The notes under the pieces were generated by a model. It did no database searches. It saw only the letters and a list, made by a program, of their open reading frames with translations, and had not been told where the DNA came from. Made by a program: the position numbers and the translations under genes. A stretch of 64,000 nt of DNA from Oegoconia quadripuncta (Eukaryota > Arthropoda > Insecta > Lepidoptera > Autostichidae). Each line of letters opens with the position of its first letter. Position 1 is the first letter of the stretch. The stretch is taken from assembly GCA_949316235.1 (NCBI GenBank), contig OX438753.1:20392801-20456800 (forward strand), read 5' to 3'. Below, piece after piece: positions 22,378 to 33,470 of the stretch.

Positions 22378-22873
22378 ATCTCAGCCCGTAAACATCCCAC
22401 TGCAAGGATATAGGCCTTCCCTCGTGTAATGAGTATGGGCCATAGTCCACCACGCTGGCCTGGCCCGATGCAGGTTGGGGACTTCACATGCCTTTGAATT
22501 TTTATTTCTCCGGCATGCAGTTTTCAGTCACGATATTTTCCTTCACCGTTTAAGAGCAGTCGCATAAATGCCTACGACCGAATAAATGTCGAACGAGTAC
22601 GACATTGGAACCTTCCAGAAACGAGCCTACACCTTCCTTAAAGGCCGGCAACGCATCTGTGACCCTTTTGGTGTTGCGGGTGTCCATGGGCGGCGGTGAT
22701 TGCTTTCCATCAGGTGACCTGCATGCTCGTTTGCCGCCCTCTCAAATAAAAAAAAATGTACTAAGTAATTAAATTACATTTTAAAACTCATAGGTACATG
22801 GTCTGCCTGGGAATCGAACCAGGTCCTCCCAAATTGGGAGACCGTGTGTTAATCGCTGAGCCACCGACGCTCG
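22378..22873 (-). repeat. SINE-C split by a nested retroposon
   Basis: The SINE-C tail (CAGCCCGTAAACATCCCACT) and body run to about 22570. It resumes with AAGTAATTAAATTACATTTT at 22762 and ends with the tRNA-like head (GAGCCACCGACGCTC complement). The interruption is the element at 22571-22757. Confidence 0.8.
22571..22757 (+). mobile_element. Retroposon nested in SINE-C
   Basis: About 185 bp ending in an A-rich tail (CTCAAATAAAAAAAAATG). The body has GGCCGGCAACGCATCTGTGA and CCATCAGGTGACCTGCATGC, the 3' part of a lepidopteran retroposon. Flanking ATG/AAATG on both sides may be the target duplication. Confidence 0.7.
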
Positions 22874-23190
22874 TATGATACAGTACGATATAAACGGAGT
22901 AATAATTAACAAGAAACTATAAGTAACTGTTAGTATAATACATGGCTATAAGGAGTAAGAGTTGTGACAACATGACATTGTCTATTAATTATTGGCACGA
23001 GTATAATAGCGTGTTTACTGTGTACCGTCAACATGTAAACAGCTGTCTGTGTCAATATATCGGCTAATCAATGTGATGGCCAATGACAAATTAATGACTG
23101 GTTCTAGAAAAGCCAAGTGGGTTTGCGGCACGGAGCTTGAAGAAGTTTTTTTTTATGTATGACTGGATTCGCGTTTGACCACAATGTCAC

Positions 23191-23503
23191 CTTTTTTTTT
23201 ATGCACGACGGGTTCGTACTTGACCTCAATCACACCTGATGTTAAGTGAAGACGAGGTCGAAGGTGGAAGGTCACATTTGAGGGACTGGCTATCTTATCT
23301 CTGACAACCGGAACACAACAATGCTATTAACAATAGTGCTTGGCGGCAGATTTAAATAAGATGGTGGTAGCTAGCTAGCGGACATTTAAAATGCCCTACC
23401 ACCAACCAAACCGAGTACTTAAACATGTACCCTGCTGGGGATCGAACCCGCGACCCCCGAATCGAAAACCCAATGTTGTTTACATTGAGCTACGGAGGCG
23501 GTT
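23191..23503 (-). repeat. SINE-B, full length, minus
   Basis: Starts with the T-run of the reversed A tail, passes CCTCAATCACACCTGATGTT and ends GAGCTACGGAGGCGGTTA. The B box (GGGGATCGAACCC complement) is intact. A SINE-like fragment (TGACTGGATTCGCGTTTGAC) abuts its left end at 23155-23190. Confidence 0.85.
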
Positions 23504-23764
23504 AAACGTGATCGAAAGTGACGATGTAGTCGAAGATGAAGCACGCGATCTCAGTAAATGTCTATTCACTCTGCTCTTGAAGATCCCAAGGTTGTAGGAT
23601 TCAGGAAAGACTGACGCTGAGTGCGAATGTTCGGTGTGTTAACTACATACGGGTGGAATCCCTCCCCGCGCCTAGTAGTCCGAAGATGGAATGGCGATGG
23701 TGGAATAAGATTGTGTAATTCCAACGCACACGGGTTTGCGGCACGGAGCAAGCAAGTAAATATA

Positions 23765-24030
23765 TAAATAAATGTCTTTGCACATACACACAGCGCCATC
23801 TAGTTCCACACTAAGCAACTAGGCTTGTATTATGGATACCATGATTGTTGATAAACTACACAAATACTTTTATTTTTTTGAAATAAATACACATATAAAT
23901 GAAAAACGTCCATAACTCGGGGACACATGCCTGTATTCATCATACAAACATATGTCCCTAGCGGGATTCGAACCCGCGACCTTTTGGTATAGCAGCAGAA
24001 TTTCTAACCACTACACCAAACAGGTCATCA
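23765..24030 (-). repeat. SINE-A, full length, minus
   Basis: Tail (CAGCGCCATCTAGTTCC), body (CATAACTCGGGGACACATGC) and head (CTAACCACTACACCAAACAG) are all present; B box GGGATTCGAACCC intact. The best-preserved minus-strand SINE-A copy. It is followed at 24031-24066 by a purine-only AG-rich run. Confidence 0.85.
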
Positions 24031-24066
24031 GAAGTGAGAGAAGTTGAGAAGAGAAGAAGAAAAGTG

Positions 24067-25404
24067 TTTATTGAAACCGAAAAATATTCTTTTTAGGGCA
24101 CCCTGTATTTTAGGAACATTCGGAGCATAATATAAACACTTTGGAGCATGATTAATGCCATTTACTGCACAAGAAAAAAATATCATTTACATTAAAAAAA
24201 AATCAAGTGTTCAGAGAAATCTGGTTCATCTGAGCTGGGGTAAAGTAGAGTATTAGAAGTAAATAGATTTTATGAAAACAAATTTTTGGGCATCTCGATG
24301 TATTTGTCTTTTATAGTTTTGTTCTGGTAGTGTTGAATATGTTTTCTGTAAAATTTCATGTGTAGACACGGTTTGTCAAAGAATTATTATTTTAACAATA
24401 TGTTTCTTGTATTATGCTTTGACTGTTTATGTTCTTATAATATATAAAACTAGTAATAAACATCTATGGAAAATTACAATCATTACACATGCACAGGAGT
24501 CAGAATACATTCATAATGTGATGGATGACACAGATGCAAATTGACACAAAAAGTAACATTGCCAAGTATTAAGTGCATGCCATAATAAGCCTTTAACCAT
24601 GTCGTATCAAGCAATTGGCATGACCACCAACTAAGACAATGAAATCATAGTGAGCAATATTTTTTTACATCAAGCCTCGGTTACAGACCAAAGCTAAAAA
24701 CTTCTCGTCTTTTAAAAGTTCTTTACTCCACCGGTGGTTCTTCCAATAACTTTCATTCGAACTTTTGCAGAACGAAGACTTTGAAGGATTAAAATACCTA
24801 CTTGCTTTTATCTGCATCGAAGTCCTAGAAAAAAGTTCCTGAAGAGTGGCTAGGTACAGTCGACGGTACGACCTCCGTAACACTATAAATGCAAGTATTG
24901 AGTACCATTCTTATCTATCGAATCTACGATTAAAGGTATTTCTTTTTTGGAAATCAAACGCGCTCGAAATTTAGTCGTTTGAACTTACAATTTGAATGTA
25001 ATTTTGAATGTGACTGTACCTAGTTACTGCAAAAATATTTTCTTCTATAGCAAAGGAAGTGGTCTCATTCAAAAGGCCGAATTTAATACCACCGAAATTC
25101 ATTGAATCTGTTAATTTTAATTCTTCGCATAAAAAGTGATACAGGTGTAAAGACATTTATGAAACGCTCTCATGTAATAGTGAACTTAATAATCGCAAAT
25201 AACCGTAACACGTATTTTTTGGTGATAATACTACGCTGTTTTTTAATGATTTTGAAATCAAGTACCCGATCGGGAATCGATTCCGGAACTAGATTTTCTG
25301 ATAATGAAACTACTAACCTAAACAGGACAGTCGTCAGTTGGTATCTTGGAACGCATGATTTGTATTAGTAAAATAAATAAAAGACAAGGACAAAAGTAAT
25401 TTTT
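24067..25404. other. Intron, no recognised repeat
   Basis: AT-rich, with only short open frames that look like chance. No repeat family matched. Confidence 0.35.
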
Positions 25405-25682
25405 ACTTTTTTTTTTTAAGCACAACGTATTGGTTCTTGACCTCAATCACACCTAATGTTAAGTGAAGATGAGGTCGAAGGTGGAAGCGTACTGACCCGG
25501 AAACCCTAACACATTAGGGGGACTGGCTATTTTATCTCTGACAACCGTAACACAACAATGCTATTAACATTGCTGCTTGGCGGCAGATTTAGATAAGATG
25601 GTGGTAGCTAGCCAGACGGACATTTAAAATGCCCGACCACCTCCGAATCGTAAACTCAATGTTGTTTACGTTGAGGCGGTTT
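25405..25682 (-). repeat. SINE-B, minus, internal deletion
   Basis: Tail and body as in 23191-23503, but the segment that should hold the B box is missing: ATGCCCGACCACCTCCGAATCG passes directly from body to head. Probably transcriptionally dead. Confidence 0.8.
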
Positions 25683-26045
25683 ACTTGAAAAACCAGCTTA
25701 TTCGTAATTGACTAGTATTCTATCTGCCTATGCCCGGAGGACCCCATAATAAAGCTAAATTACTTGGTACCCATCGGTTGAAACAGCAGTCTTTACTATG
25801 TCAGGCTTTATATTTGCCTGCCTCTGAGATCTGCTTGCTCCGGTGCTAATGATGAGACATCTTGTTACCATTGTCAAGAACGGAGACGCGGCTTTCGTAC
25901 GCAGGCGTTGCCTTAACGTTGGATATTTCCATTTGTAAAGATATAACTTGCATCGACACAATTAAGAAACTGGACTTATAACAAGTTGCTTTTAGATATT
26001 CGATTCAAATAGAATAGTAATCCAGCAGACATAGTGCTTTATTTG

Positions 26046-26212
26046 GACGGCCAATTGGTCTAGTGGGCGATGTACTGACCCTGCCTTTGAAACAAACGAT
26101 TGGGGATACGAATCCCGCTATGGTCACATGTGTGTGATGAATACGAACATTTATGTCCGAGTCATGAAAGTTTATATGTTATCCAGTATCAATAGTACAG
26201 GCTTTTCCAGGT
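26046..26212 (+). repeat. SINE-A, diverged
   Basis: Head CCAATTGGTCTAGTGGGCGA, B-box-like GGGATACGAATCCCGC and body TGTGATGAATACGAACATTT. More decayed than the other copies. Confidence 0.75.
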
Positions 26213-26246
26213 TTGATTTTGGTGAATTAGCGTAAGGTAACTCGTG

Positions 26247-26700
26247 GGCAGTGACGTGCCTAGAGTTTCAAAATAGGGCAAACCCAACTGTGATGTAGTC
26301 GTCGAATGGGCCTCCCCTTGGATTGGGTGGGCCTGGAGGCGCTTATGCGTTCCCAGGTCCTCCTTACTGCCGAAGAAGGTCGCCGCGGGGTTTTAGTGGA
26401 TATCCCTCCCGACAGGGAGAAGAGTCCCACATAACCGTCTCGCCGTCCCCCAGGCGAGCGGAACGCATAATGCGTTTCCCCGCGAAAAAAAAAAGGTCAA
26501 GCCCAACAACGTTTTTGTGGTTAATGCACGCAGTTAGTGAAATTAGACAGGTAATCAAACACGATGTTTCAGTATGACTAGGAATGTGTAAATCAAAGAT
26601 TTCCTATACTGTTTAAATAGTTAATAGTTCTCATCGAGTATTTAGTAAGGTAAGTCGGGCATATAGACCTATATGAACGTACCGCCACTGCTCTGTAAAT
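26247..26700 (+). repeat. Repeat H, split by a GC-rich insertion
   Basis: CAGTGACGTGCCTAGAGTTT matches 16123. The repeat resumes after 26500 (CCTATACTGTTTAAATAGTT, ACCGCCACTGCTC). The middle is the insertion 26300-26493. Confidence 0.55.
26300..26493 (+). mobile_element. LINE-type 3' end, GC-rich, A-tailed
   Basis: AGGCGCTTATGCGTTCCCAG, GAAGAGTCCCACATAACCG and GAACGCATAATGCGTTTCCC, then an A10 tail. GC content is far above the surroundings. An 84-codon open frame runs through it, but the composition is that of a retroposon 3' end, not an independent gene. Confidence 0.6.
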
Positions 26701-27462
26701 GAAAGAGTCATTCGTATTGCTATATTGAACTGCCTTCGAACGCGACTGAGGTAACTGACTAAACGGTCGAGGACAAACAGGAGCCGAGGTGAAGCGTGTG
26801 AAGTGCAAGGAGATAATAACTGGTGAGGTGACGGAATGAGTGAAGTGTCACCTCGAATGAGGGATGAGGTAAAGCGAGAGGTCCTATTTCAAATAGACGA
26901 CTTACCCATCACTAGTGTAACTGTCCGAAACATTCATTCTATTTAAATATATAACTTCTCACTTTAATTCAAGTTACAAAGACAAATTGAGTAAAATCAC
27001 ACGGAACATTGAGAAAACTATGACATTCTGTGTGTGCTCTCCCAACACGAATTCGGCTTGCTTTTGTACTGTGCACTATTAAAACTTATAATGAGGTCGG
27101 ATGGGGACTTAGAACTAAGTATACAGTTATCGGAATCCAACTGGAAACTATACGTATTTTTGACTAGATCGCTAGACATGTGTTGTCTGTATGGGCTTAG
27201 TGACCTTTGCCTACCCAATTGGCCAAATTTTAAAGTAACAAAATTTAAAAAGTAATTTTGATTATATTAAAATATGATTTCTTTAAAAAAAATTGCCTAA
27301 ATTCTAACTAATTCGAACTTGATTAAATATATATACATATATATGAAAACTCTATCCTAATCCGTTCATTATTTTTTCCGTAACGAAACAAATAAACGAG
27401 ATTATTTTATATGTAATATAGACAGATAGATCTTTCAACTATGCAGGTATGTAACACTTAGG

Positions 27463-27594
27463 GCTGTATTAATAAACCGAGCTTGAGATTGAGTTAGCTA
27501 TATTTTTGGATACTGTTTTAATATGCAACATAATCTCAAGCGTCAACATAAGGTCATCTCAATCTTGAGAACGGTGTATCAATACGGGCCTTAG
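27463..27594. mobile_element. MITE, copy 1 (Harbinger-like ends)
   Basis: GGGCTGTATTAATAAACCG at the left and GTATCAATACGGGCC at the right are imperfect complements, flanked by TTA on both sides. The interior has ATATGCAACATAATCTCAAG. Shares ends and interior with 31204-31351. Confidence 0.65.
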
Positions 27595-28352
27595 TATTAT
27601 TCAAAAAGTGTATTATATTGATTCTGTCTCGATAATAAAACTGTAAAATGGAATAAATATTTATAAAAATCGCGAATAAAATATTACACCAAAAAGCTTT
27701 TTTAAAATCTGCTCTCAAGGCTATCGTCCCACCATGAGCTATGAGCTAATATAGAGTAACGCTGTGTAAGGACACCAAGATGCGAAATGCAAATGGCCGA
27801 TGCATAGAATTATTGGTAGTTCTAGTAACAAGGCCAGAATTGACATGTAGTGTCATGGTTCAAAAACCTTAAATCTTTATTAATGCGTATATAACGTCTA
27901 GGCCGACATATCGAATTAAAAATAGTGCAATCATAAGTAAGATTGGCAGTGTGAGATGTTTCATACATCTATTATTATTTCCCCTATACAGATTAAAGAG
28001 AATACCATGTTCGATCAGTATGCAGCGATGGACGCAATAGTTGCGAACATTCTCATACACGGTATGCAGGTATGGAGATAAATTCGTATCCCGCATGCGG
28101 GGATATTTCACTCCGTCGCAAAAATGTGCATACAGAACGAACGTATAACAGTTCATGGCGACTGTCACACGTTCACACTACGAGTATGTAAATAATCACG
28201 GGTCCACAACGTGCAAGCGTTGTCAATCTCATGAAATTTTTTAACAACTCTTCTACAGCTATACATAGCTGTTTTCGCCAATAGCTGAATGTGAGACGGC
28301 GACCTAATACCAGAGGTGCATTATAAGGAACCCGCTGAATGCAAGGCTTTGA
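27595..28352. other. Intron, unassigned
   Basis: 27869-28168 is open for 99 codons on the minus strand, but the peptide is not recognised. Confidence 0.3.
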
Positions 28353-28772
28353 TCAATCATGCGACTCGAAAGGTTTTTGTGGTAGTTGAATAGAATCTCT
28401 CCAATGGCGGTCGGAGTTATTTTGTCGCCACGACGTAGTCCGAACGTCTAGTCCCGGTGAAAGATTGCTCACCCTCCGAATACCTTTTAAATAACTTCCA
28501 ACTCCAGAGTTCGTTCGGAAAACTCGTTCGGGAATAGATGGAATAGCAATTCTGAATTCCGCAGCGTGGTCCTGCGAGATTTTTTTTTCGTATATACAGA
28601 AACGTAAATGGTTGGTCGAGAATTGAGCAGGCAGAATATGCAGCTGGACTTGCTTCGTAGTAAGGATATCTTGATAGTCGAGGACGACATAATAGATCCT
28701 CGATAAGATCTTCGAAATGAAATAGTATATAATTGGACATCGTATTGTATACACAAATTCAATCCATAACAT
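28353..28772 (-). other. Unexplained open region (139 codons, minus)
   Basis: The minus strand is open for 139 codons in one frame, and long open stretches (107 and 91 codons) occur in the other two minus frames over the same 400 bp. I recognise no domain. Peptides such as DQPFTFLYIRKKN and LDVRTTSWRQNNSD do not match a family I can name. It precedes a LINE relic, so it may be decayed transposon coding sequence. No promoter or splice evidence. Confidence 0.2.
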
Positions 28773-28975
28773 GGGGCATTTTTTTATACCCGATTTTTAT
28801 AAAGTAATTCATCAATTCAATTCAAGCAGTCAATGTAAGCTAGCGATAAGGATGAGCGGGGTCACCTGCCACAAGCATACTTATTATGCTTACTAGGTTG
28901 ACTCCATCCACTGTTCATAGTCACTATTATTTTAGACTGAAATAAAGATTTTTGTATTTGTATTTTGTATTTGTA
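28773..28975 (+). repeat. LINE 3' end with (TTTGTAT)n-like tail
   Basis: GAGCGGGGTCACCTGCCACA ... GACTGAAATAAAGATTTTTG followed by repeated TATTTGTATTTTG. Typical of an insect non-LTR element 3' terminus with a simple-repeat tail. Confidence 0.55.
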
Positions 28976-29129
28976 TTCTGTGCGAGTAGAATCCCACTTT
29001 AGGGTTTACGAAAAGAATTTCGAAATGCTAATATCTCGAAAACCGTACGGTGTTTAGAAAGTTTTAAATGTGATAATCCAAGTATCTGCTATTTACCGGA
29101 CACTGTATAAAAGTCGCCTATGTGATTTA

Positions 29130-29588
29130 GATGCACTTTATACGTCTGCTGCATAGTATGTCTCACATGTGGAAACAGTACTGACATACATCGGGTATTT
29201 GTAGCTCAAAAAAAATGCATTCGGTCAATATGTGGCGTTGCTCCTCTAGATTCTTGCAGGCCGCTCTTCAAATCCTTACAGGTTCTCCCCATAGCGTGCC
29301 TATATATTTATGAGGTAGCATATATTTGCAAAACAAAATATTAAACTGTTTAAAAAAGCAAAAGACCTATACTCCAGACCAATTCGTGATAGGGATAGGC
29401 TTGTACATGACATAGTACCAAAATCAACAAATTACAAAAAAAATTGTTATTACATGGCAATACAAATTTATAATAAGCTACCTCAATTTTTAAGACAGTT
29501 ACCTATACAAAAATTTAAAAAAAGTTTATATGAATGTCTTCAAACTCACAATTTTTATCATGTTAACGATTTTTTTAATTTTAAATAA
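29130..29588 (+). pseudogene. Decayed LINE reverse-transcriptase C-terminus
   Basis: The + strand encodes, with frameshifts, KKCIRSICGVAPLDSCRP, then YIYEVAYICKTKY, then YSRPIRDRDRLVH and YYMAIQIYNKLPQFLRQL, the tail of a Jockey/CR1-type ORF2 (RAIR..., SLYIYE, TR, FYNKLP, FK..L motifs). It ends at a TAA near 29586, followed by an AT-rich 3' region and a GAATATGAAT microsatellite (29712-29772). Confidence 0.75.
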
Positions 29589-29804
29589 GCGATTAATCAA
29601 TGCATGTTCCTATTGTTATTGCTGTATTTTAAATGTTTGCATGCTGTGTTATATAGCTGAATGTGGAGAACTATAATTTCTTTAATCTATCAACTATGTA
29701 TGTACCCCATTCAATGCGAATAAATGAATGAATATGAATATGAATGAATATGAATATGAATGAATATGAATGTAATGTACATTTTCAGAATCCCCATGAT
29801 GAGC

Positions 29805-29940
29805 CCTATCCTACGATACAATACAAATACACTTTATTGTACAAAAGGAGAACACACATTTTACAAAGCAGAATACTGAAAAGAGTACAATTAGGCGGCC
29901 TTATCACTAAGAGCGATCTCCACCCATATATGATACCCAC
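29805..29940 (-). repeat. LINE 3' UTR fragment, minus
   Basis: AATACAAATACACTTTATTGTAC followed by AGGCGGCCTTATCACTAAGA and GCGATCTCC, a widespread lepidopteran LINE 3' end in reverse orientation. Confidence 0.6.
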
Positions 29941-31203
29941 ATTGTAGTCTTAGAATAATTTGTTTGGTTAACTTTTTTGTGACGTCACCTCTCCTATCAC
30001 ACTATTGGATTGTCATAACGAATCTAATTAAAATTCATCCCGCCGTTTGGTATAAAGAATCTCACATACATAGACTAGCGCGAAAAACATAATCGTCTCG
30101 TTGGTGCGGTAAAAAAGTCATGTGTTTGTGTCTAGAAGTACAAAAACTACTTCGATTCCTGACTAGACTGCTGTATATCCCTACATCTAGAACAAATGTT
30201 CTACGTCATTCTCCAATCCCGAGACTGTGTGGTGAATTTAACATTCTGAATAGTGAGATCCCACAGACTATATCTTTCACAATTCATTAGGTGTGTTTAA
30301 GAGAAGAATTTCTCGATATTTGCGGAAGCAACATTTATGTTGTGTTGTTTTCTTAATTTACTTTTTTGTAATCGTTACTTGTAATAACGTAATTATGTTT
30401 AGTTATCTCTCTTGAGTGTTGTACACGCCTATTATTGGCAAATATATCAGACCTGATATTACTTGAAACTATTTGTTATTGTGAGTTGTAATAACAAATA
30501 TTACTGTTGGTGTGTCTTGTTAAATAAATAAAACTGTAGGCAGATTACAAAAAAAAAATAATCTAGTTTATCAAACAGAAAATATCACAATGAAACGTTT
30601 GTGAATCCACAAATATCCTCGTCGCATTAGATACACCAAAGGATATGTGACATGAGAAAGCAAGGGGTGGGGGGCAAGTCGATGCGAATTTGTTGCGAAG
30701 CCTTTGCCGTCGACGGCAGGCTTACCATGACATGGTTAAAGCCTTATTTTTGTGTCTGGCCTGCCCGCTTGTCAGCCCTCGTCGGGCACAAAGCCATGTG
30801 AAATTATAGGAGCTCACTGTACCACTCCCTGTGTGCGATCGCTTGGGCTACAAGCAACAACCTATGTTTACTTTGCAACTAGCGACTCGCGCCGGTTTCG
30901 CACGGGTGTAATTACATACGTCACGGCTTTCATCCCAAACATTAGTGTTTAGGTGTGTGTCTGTGTGTGTTTTGAAGAGTAATATTGGGAAGTTTATGAC
31001 TGGTTGACAACATTTCAAGATTCAAGATTTCAGGATTGACTCATACGCAATTTATTTAATTTTTTTTTCTCATTGTATATATACGTTTCATTAAAATTAA
31101 CCTATTTAAGTATCCGAAATGTTGTCAATTCTGGATGGATGGTTACTATAATAATAATAACGCCGGAATCGAACACTGCTTCTTATAATACAAGAGCAAT
31201 CGT
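29941..31203. other. Intron, largely unassigned
   Basis: A short repeat-E fragment (TACGTCACGGCTTTCATCCC AAACATTAGTGTTT) is at 30910-30950. Otherwise AT-rich with no gene. Confidence 0.35.
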
Positions 31204-31351
31204 AGGCCCGTATTAATAAACCGTTCTCAAGATTGAGATGACCTTAAGTTGATGCTTGAGAAGCTGTTGCATATTAAAACAGTATCAAAAAAAATAGTAT
31301 TGAGACTGAGATATGATCTCAATCAAGATCGATTTATTAATACGGCCCTTA
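31204..31351. mobile_element. MITE, copy 2
   Basis: GGCCCGTATTAATAAACCGT at the left, ATCGATTTATTAATACGGCC at the right, interior GTTGCATATTAAAACAGTAT. Same family as 27463-27594, inverted relative to it. End identity is higher than the interior. Confidence 0.65.
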
Positions 31352-31469
31352 GTTTAAGGGCTCATTAATTGTACTTAAGTATATTATGTACCTCCTAATT
31401 CGCTTAGTCACTACTTGTTTGACTAAGTTTGAGTCAATAAACGTTATTTTTTATTTATTTTAAATATTA

Positions 31470-31650
31470 CGAGTTTAATGCTTGTTTCGAAATATACAGA
31501 AATACACACGTGACCCTGCCTTTAAAACATATAAATATAGATGTTTTTTGGTGGAAAGTCCCTTAGTCGCTTTTAACGATACACACGGGAAAAGACGGGT
31601 TGGTGTTACTCTTTTTACTTGCCGAGACCACACAGCAAACAAGTGCAATT
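31470..31650 (+). repeat. Repeat E copy
   Basis: GTTTAATGCTTGTTTCGAAA, AGAAATACACACGTGACC, TAGATGTTTTTTGGTGGAAA and AGTCCCTTAGTCGCTTTTAA in family order; first part missing. Confidence 0.7.
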
Positions 31651-32195
31651 ACTTTCCAAAGATGCACATACAAATCTTCCGGAAGAAATGGGCTAAATTA
31701 TACTGAAAATCGTATGAAAATCGTTGCCCAGTGTAGAACAATAGACAGATGCGGATACCGCCTTTTTTTGTACTATTCAAAATTAGGCTTCCGGGAGCTA
31801 TGTGCTTATGCTAGCTATTAAAAAAAATCATGAACATTGTAAATATGATGCAGGTCGGTTGAAGGATATTATCAACTTGGGTATCAAAAAGGCACAATTA
31901 TACAGAAATTCATTGCCCGAGTACCTACCTATATTTTGTTCCTCGTATTCACACTCACATAGACGTCGGCACATTTTTTAGAGTTCATAAAGTGTAGGGC
32001 AATTTTTTTAGGGTTGACCCAAAACAGAAACCTTGTAGCGAAATTATTGTCAATTTATTATGCTGGCTAGCTGAAAAGTTACTCGTCCGATTGAGCTGTG
32101 TAACGTGTACATCACTCGAAATACTCGTCGATGTAACGTCTGAAGATTTCGGTCCTCAGATGAATATAAATACCAGATAAATAATAAAAAAAACA

Positions 32196-32372
32196 AGCAA
32201 AGCTTGTACTATGGATGCTAGGTAACGGATAAACATGTATAAATATTTATATAAACAACCATCGCTCGGAAATAAATATTCGTATTCATTACACATTCAC
32301 CCCTCGCGGGATTAGAACCCGCAACTGTTGGTGTCGCAGCAAGGGCAATCACTACACCAATCGGTCGTCTGA
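32196..32372 (-). repeat. SINE-A (tail subfamily 2), minus
   Basis: The complement shows GGTGTAGTGATTGCCCTTGC, GCGGGTTCTAATCCCGC (one B-box mismatch), ATGTTTATCCGTTACCTAGC. Belongs to the subfamily with the CCGTTATCTAGTATCCATAG body. Confidence 0.8.
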
Positions 32373-32399
32373 CAACTAGCGATATTTTAGTCGGTCCGG

Positions 32400-32600
32400 T
32401 TTTCGGCCTCCGTAGGCCACGAAGACGGCTTGAAAACACTGACCATCAGGTTGTCACTAGTCTGACACAAATCTGTTATAATCTGCACTGGGCCAGCTGG
32501 TGGATTATGGCTCAGGAGAGGGTCTCCTAGTGAGAGAAGGTTGTGCCTCAACAGTGAAGATATGCGAGTAAGTAAGGTGTCGAATCTGATGATGACGTAT
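32400..32600 (-). repeat. Repeat F, minus
   Basis: TGTCACTAGTCTGACACAAA and GGGTCTCCTAGTGAGAGAAG are complements of repeat-F landmarks; directly abuts the SINE-A copy. Confidence 0.65.
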
Positions 32601-32799
32601 AAATCAACAAGTGTCGAATTCGAGCTTTTTGTATAATTATATGTCCGGGCTTGTCTTGTCTTGAAAAAATTCCGAGATATTTCGCCCTGAGCCCGCCGTT
32701 TTGTGATGTGCATGTGTTATGTGTAGGATGTTTATAAGATGTCTAGGAAAATTATGAATATTACATTAAACATAGTTATATGAATATGTAAATTAATCA

Positions 32800-33290
32800 A
32801 TAAAAATCGGCCCAAGGACAGCCTTGGGTCAATCTATTATCTAATCGATGCTTAGGCAGAATGTAAGACTTAACTGCGACAAACACTATTGCGAAAGACT
32901 GAACTGCGACAGTGCCGAACTGCGACAGATCTGAACAGCGACAGGACTGTTATATCAATGGGATATAACAGTCCTGTCGCAGTTAAGTCTTTCGCAGTTC
33001 ATTAGAACGGAGCGATTCGGTTCTGGCGGTTGTTTCTCATGTTTCCAACCTAACCTAACCTAATTAACAAACAAAGTTAAGTCAGTCCTGTCGCAGTTAA
33101 ATCTTTCGCAGTTCAGTCTTTCGCAATAGTGTTTGTCGCAGTTAAGTCTTACATCGGCTTAGGCAACGTTTGAACACTTGCGCTAACCCTAAAATGACGG
33201 AACCTGTAGATTTGTTTCTCCTATTCCTGTAGTTTATGTATGAGACAACATCACTAGTTGTTTTAATTTCCTTATAAAATAAATGACTTA
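32800..33290 (+). repeat. Repeat I, interrupted by a foldback element
   Basis: AAAATCGGCCCAAGGACAG to GCTTAGGCA and, after the interruption, GCTTAGGCAACGTTTGAAC to CTTATAAAATAAATGACTTAC are collinear with the uninterrupted copy at 34155-34340. Confidence 0.75.
32859..33156. mobile_element. Foldback-type element, 9-bp target duplication
   Basis: GAATGTAAGACTTAACTGCG opens the left arm and the right arm ends CGCAGTTAAGTCTTACATCG. The arms are built from repeats of AACTGCGACA and GCGAAAGACTGAACTGCGAC, with an internal palindrome around GGACTGTTATATC. GCTTAGGCA flanks it at 32850-32858 and 33157-33165. The middle holds (CCTAA)3 at about 33048-33063. Arms made of subrepeats plus a 9-bp duplication are typical of foldback/Mutator-like elements. 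Confidence 0.75.
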
Positions 33291-33470
33291 CTAGCTTTCC
33301 GCCCGCGACTTCGCCCGCGCGGAATTACTTTACCGTGGACTTTTTCAGTATGAAAAGTAGTCTACGTCCATCGTGTACCAAGCTACTTCTCTGTCAAATT
33401 CAGTTCAGCAGTTTAAGCGTCGGACATACAGACGTTCGCATTTATAATATTAGTATGGTAAATAAACAGG
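33290..33470 (-). repeat. Helitron-like repeat D, minus, shortened
   Basis: ACTAGCTTTCCGCCCGCGAC, TTCGCCCGCGCGGAATTAC and, at the other end, GACGTTCGCATTTATAATA. The middle is shorter than at 4886. Confidence 0.65.

Noticed and set aside
26323..26577. 84-codon Pro/Gly/Arg-rich frame resembling a small gene
   Set aside because: It follows the GC-rich 3' end of an A-tailed retroposon and runs through the A tract.
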